From: Vibrio sp. S17_S38
GTDB taxonomy: Bacteria; Pseudomonadota; Gammaproteobacteria; Enterobacterales; Vibrionaceae
Length of the DNA: 34,868 nucleotides
Direction: 5' to 3'
Assembly: GCF_014694375.1 (NCBI RefSeq)
Contig: NZ_JAAUWW010000023.1
Span: 1 to 34,868, forward strand
Shown here one piece after another: positions 34,295 through 34,868 of this stretch. A program made the translations under genes and the position numbers. The notes under the pieces were generated by a model. That model saw nothing but the letters and a program-made list of their open reading frames with translations, searched no databases and had not been told where the DNA came from. How positions within the stretch are numbered: the stretch's first letter is position 1; each line of letters starts with the position of its first letter.

Positions 34295-34396
34295 TATACG
34301 GAGTCGCGTATTATCCTTTCAGTATACGGATCTGCGTATAAATCTTGATTTATACGGAATAGAGTATAATAATAAGATTATACTCAACTCCGTATA
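34295..34396. promoter_or_regulatory. Four HipB-type operators overlapping the hipBA promoter
   Basis: Four sites of form TATAC-N8-GTATA lie at 34295-34312 (last half GTATT, one mismatch), 34323-34340, 34351-34368 and 34379-34396. Their centres are exactly 28 bp apart each time. E. coli HipB binds TATCC-N8-GGATA, so the half-site length and the 8-base spacer match. A perfect -10 (TATAAT, 34365-34370) overlaps the third site, with TCTTGA 16 bases upstream as a weak -35. HipB binding would block polymerase. The pattern is direct; binding is inferred. Confidence 0.8.
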
Positions 34397-34408
34397 GTAA
34401 GGTCGGTT

Positions 34409-34669
34409 ATGATTATAAATACACCTAAATCTCTTGCCGCATTTGTCAAAGATAGCAGAAAGCAGAAAGGGCTCTCACAAAGTGAAGTCGCTTCTCGTGT
34501 GGGATTGCGGCAGGCCACTATATCTGAGTTTGAAAATAACCCCGATAGAACTTCAATCGAAACGATTTTTAAAATTTTAGCATCTATGAAGCTAGAGCTG
34601 CATCTCGTTTCTGAAAATTCATCAATGAAAACCAGCTCTATAAGCGTTAGCAATGGTGATGAATGGTGA
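34409..34669 (+). CDS. hipB: HipB-like antitoxin and transcriptional repressor
   Basis: The 86-residue protein is an HTH_3 (Xre-type) repressor that closely follows E. coli HipB (88 residues). The helix-turn-helix runs SQSEVASRVGLRQATISEFE near residues 23-42, followed by ENNPDRTSIETIFKILASMK, against QSELAKKIGIKQATISNFEN in E. coli. It also keeps the C-terminal EW. It would bind the four upstream operators as a dimer and cap HipA. AAGG lies 6 bases before the ATG. Its stop overlaps the GTG of hipA by 4 bases. Since hipA is broken here, this copy has no toxin partner in cis, but can still autoregulate. Confidence 0.93.
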   Translation: MIINTPKSLAAFVKDSRKQKGLSQSEVASRVGLRQATISEFENNPDRTSIETIFKILASMKLELHLVSENSSMKTSSISVSNGDEW

Positions 34670-34791
34670 GTAACTTAATTGTATTGATGAACGGTCAGAG
34701 AGTTGGGCTATTTACTAAAGCTAGTAATGGTGCGCATTCATTTGCTTATGATAGACAGTGGATTGAATTGTCAACACCAGTTGAAATCTGA
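34666..34791 (+). pseudogene. hipA: hipA, toxin kinase gene truncated by IS insertion
   Basis: The frame begins GTG at 34666, overlapping hipB by 4 bases. Its first 34 residues (SNLIVLMNGQRVGLFTKASN then GAHSFAYDRQW) match the E. coli HipA start (VTWMNNQRVGELTKLANGAH). The match ends where the IS tip begins at 34769, and the frame stops at 34791 inside the IS end. HipA is a Ser/Thr kinase of about 440 residues that phosphorylates glutamyl-tRNA synthetase; the kinase core is entirely absent here, so no toxin can be made from this fragment. Whether the remaining 3' part survives beyond the IS lies outside the window. Confidence 0.9.
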
Positions 34792-34868
34792 TCCACTTTT
34801 TTAAAAATTCACCGTTTTAATATTGATCCACTTATTTGCTCAGCTATTGCTAATTTCTAATATTCCAG
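34769..34868 (+). mobile_element. Partial IS end (IS21-like), right edge of window
   Basis: This is the exact reverse complement of 3-102. It begins TGTCAACACC at the hipA break and contains TGATCCACTT at 34789-34798 and 34824-34833. It is the first 100 bases of an insertion sequence whose body extends rightward out of the window. No target-site duplication can be shown, because the other side of this copy is not in the window. Confidence 0.7.

Noticed and set aside
1..34868. The whole window as a composite transposon flanked by inverted IS ends
   Set aside because: The contents are chromosomal housekeeping genes in Vibrio-like order, and both IS copies interrupt genes whose other halves would lie outside. 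A contig broken at a repeated IS explains it better.

Overview
This AT-rich window looks like one draft-assembly contig from a gamma-proteobacterium of the Vibrionaceae. The case rests on gene content and order as I remember them in Vibrio: malT divergent from malQ, a kbl-tdh operon with a divergent LysR gene, ktrAB, sbcDC, a CSS-EAL phosphodiesterase and an adenosine-deaminase/NCS2 purine pair. I recall several of these on the second chromosome of Vibrio cholerae, so chromosome II is a reasonable guess. This is inference; I had no database.

Both ends carry the same 100-101 bp sequence in opposite orientation (3-103 and 34768-34868). It looks like one end of an IS21-like insertion sequence: a TGTCAACACC tip and two copies of TGATCCACTT inside it. 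On the left the IS cuts the 5' end of a 2H-phosphoesterase gene. On the right it cuts hipA after about 34 codons, leaving an intact hipB behind a four-operator promoter. The contig therefore runs between two inverted IS copies, and what lies between is ordinary chromosome, not transposon cargo.

Layout. 1-4.9 kb: truncated 2H phosphoesterase, GNAT acetyltransferase, CSS-EAL c-di-GMP phosphodiesterase, DJ-1/PfpI protein (minus strand), a 46-residue secreted His/Gly-rich peptide, and a small membrane protein (minus). 4.9-10.4 kb: malT (minus) and malQ (plus), with candidate MalT sites between them and no malP. 10.6-14.1 kb: ktrA-ktrB potassium uptake, a YccF-like membrane protein, an OsmC/YhfA protein and a PMP3-like membrane peptide. 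14.1-17.6 kb: a HypT-like LysR regulator, an adenosine-deaminase-family enzyme and an NCS2 purine permease, probably a salvage unit. 17.8-21.0 kb: a membrane TPR protein, azlC-azlD export genes, an interspersed repeat and an unrecognised periplasmic protein (minus). 21.2-25.4 kb: a YcdX-like PHP phosphatase, a LysR gene (minus), then kbl-tdh for threonine degradation. 25.6-27.5 kb: a small periplasmic NTF2-like protein, an RlpA-like lipoprotein (minus) and a long spacer with a possible small RNA. 27.5-33.4 kb: sbcD-sbcC and an FAH-family hydrolase, joined by 4-base overlaps. 33.7-34.9 kb: a DUF1127-like peptide, a gene-poor stretch, and hipB with hipA broken by the IS.

I found no tRNA, rRNA, CRISPR array or prophage. 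The most unusual parts are the hipBA region (four TATAC-N8-GTATA sites spaced exactly 28 bp, with the toxin gene destroyed), the secreted His/Gly-rich peptide, and the structured, terminator-ended spacer before sbcD.
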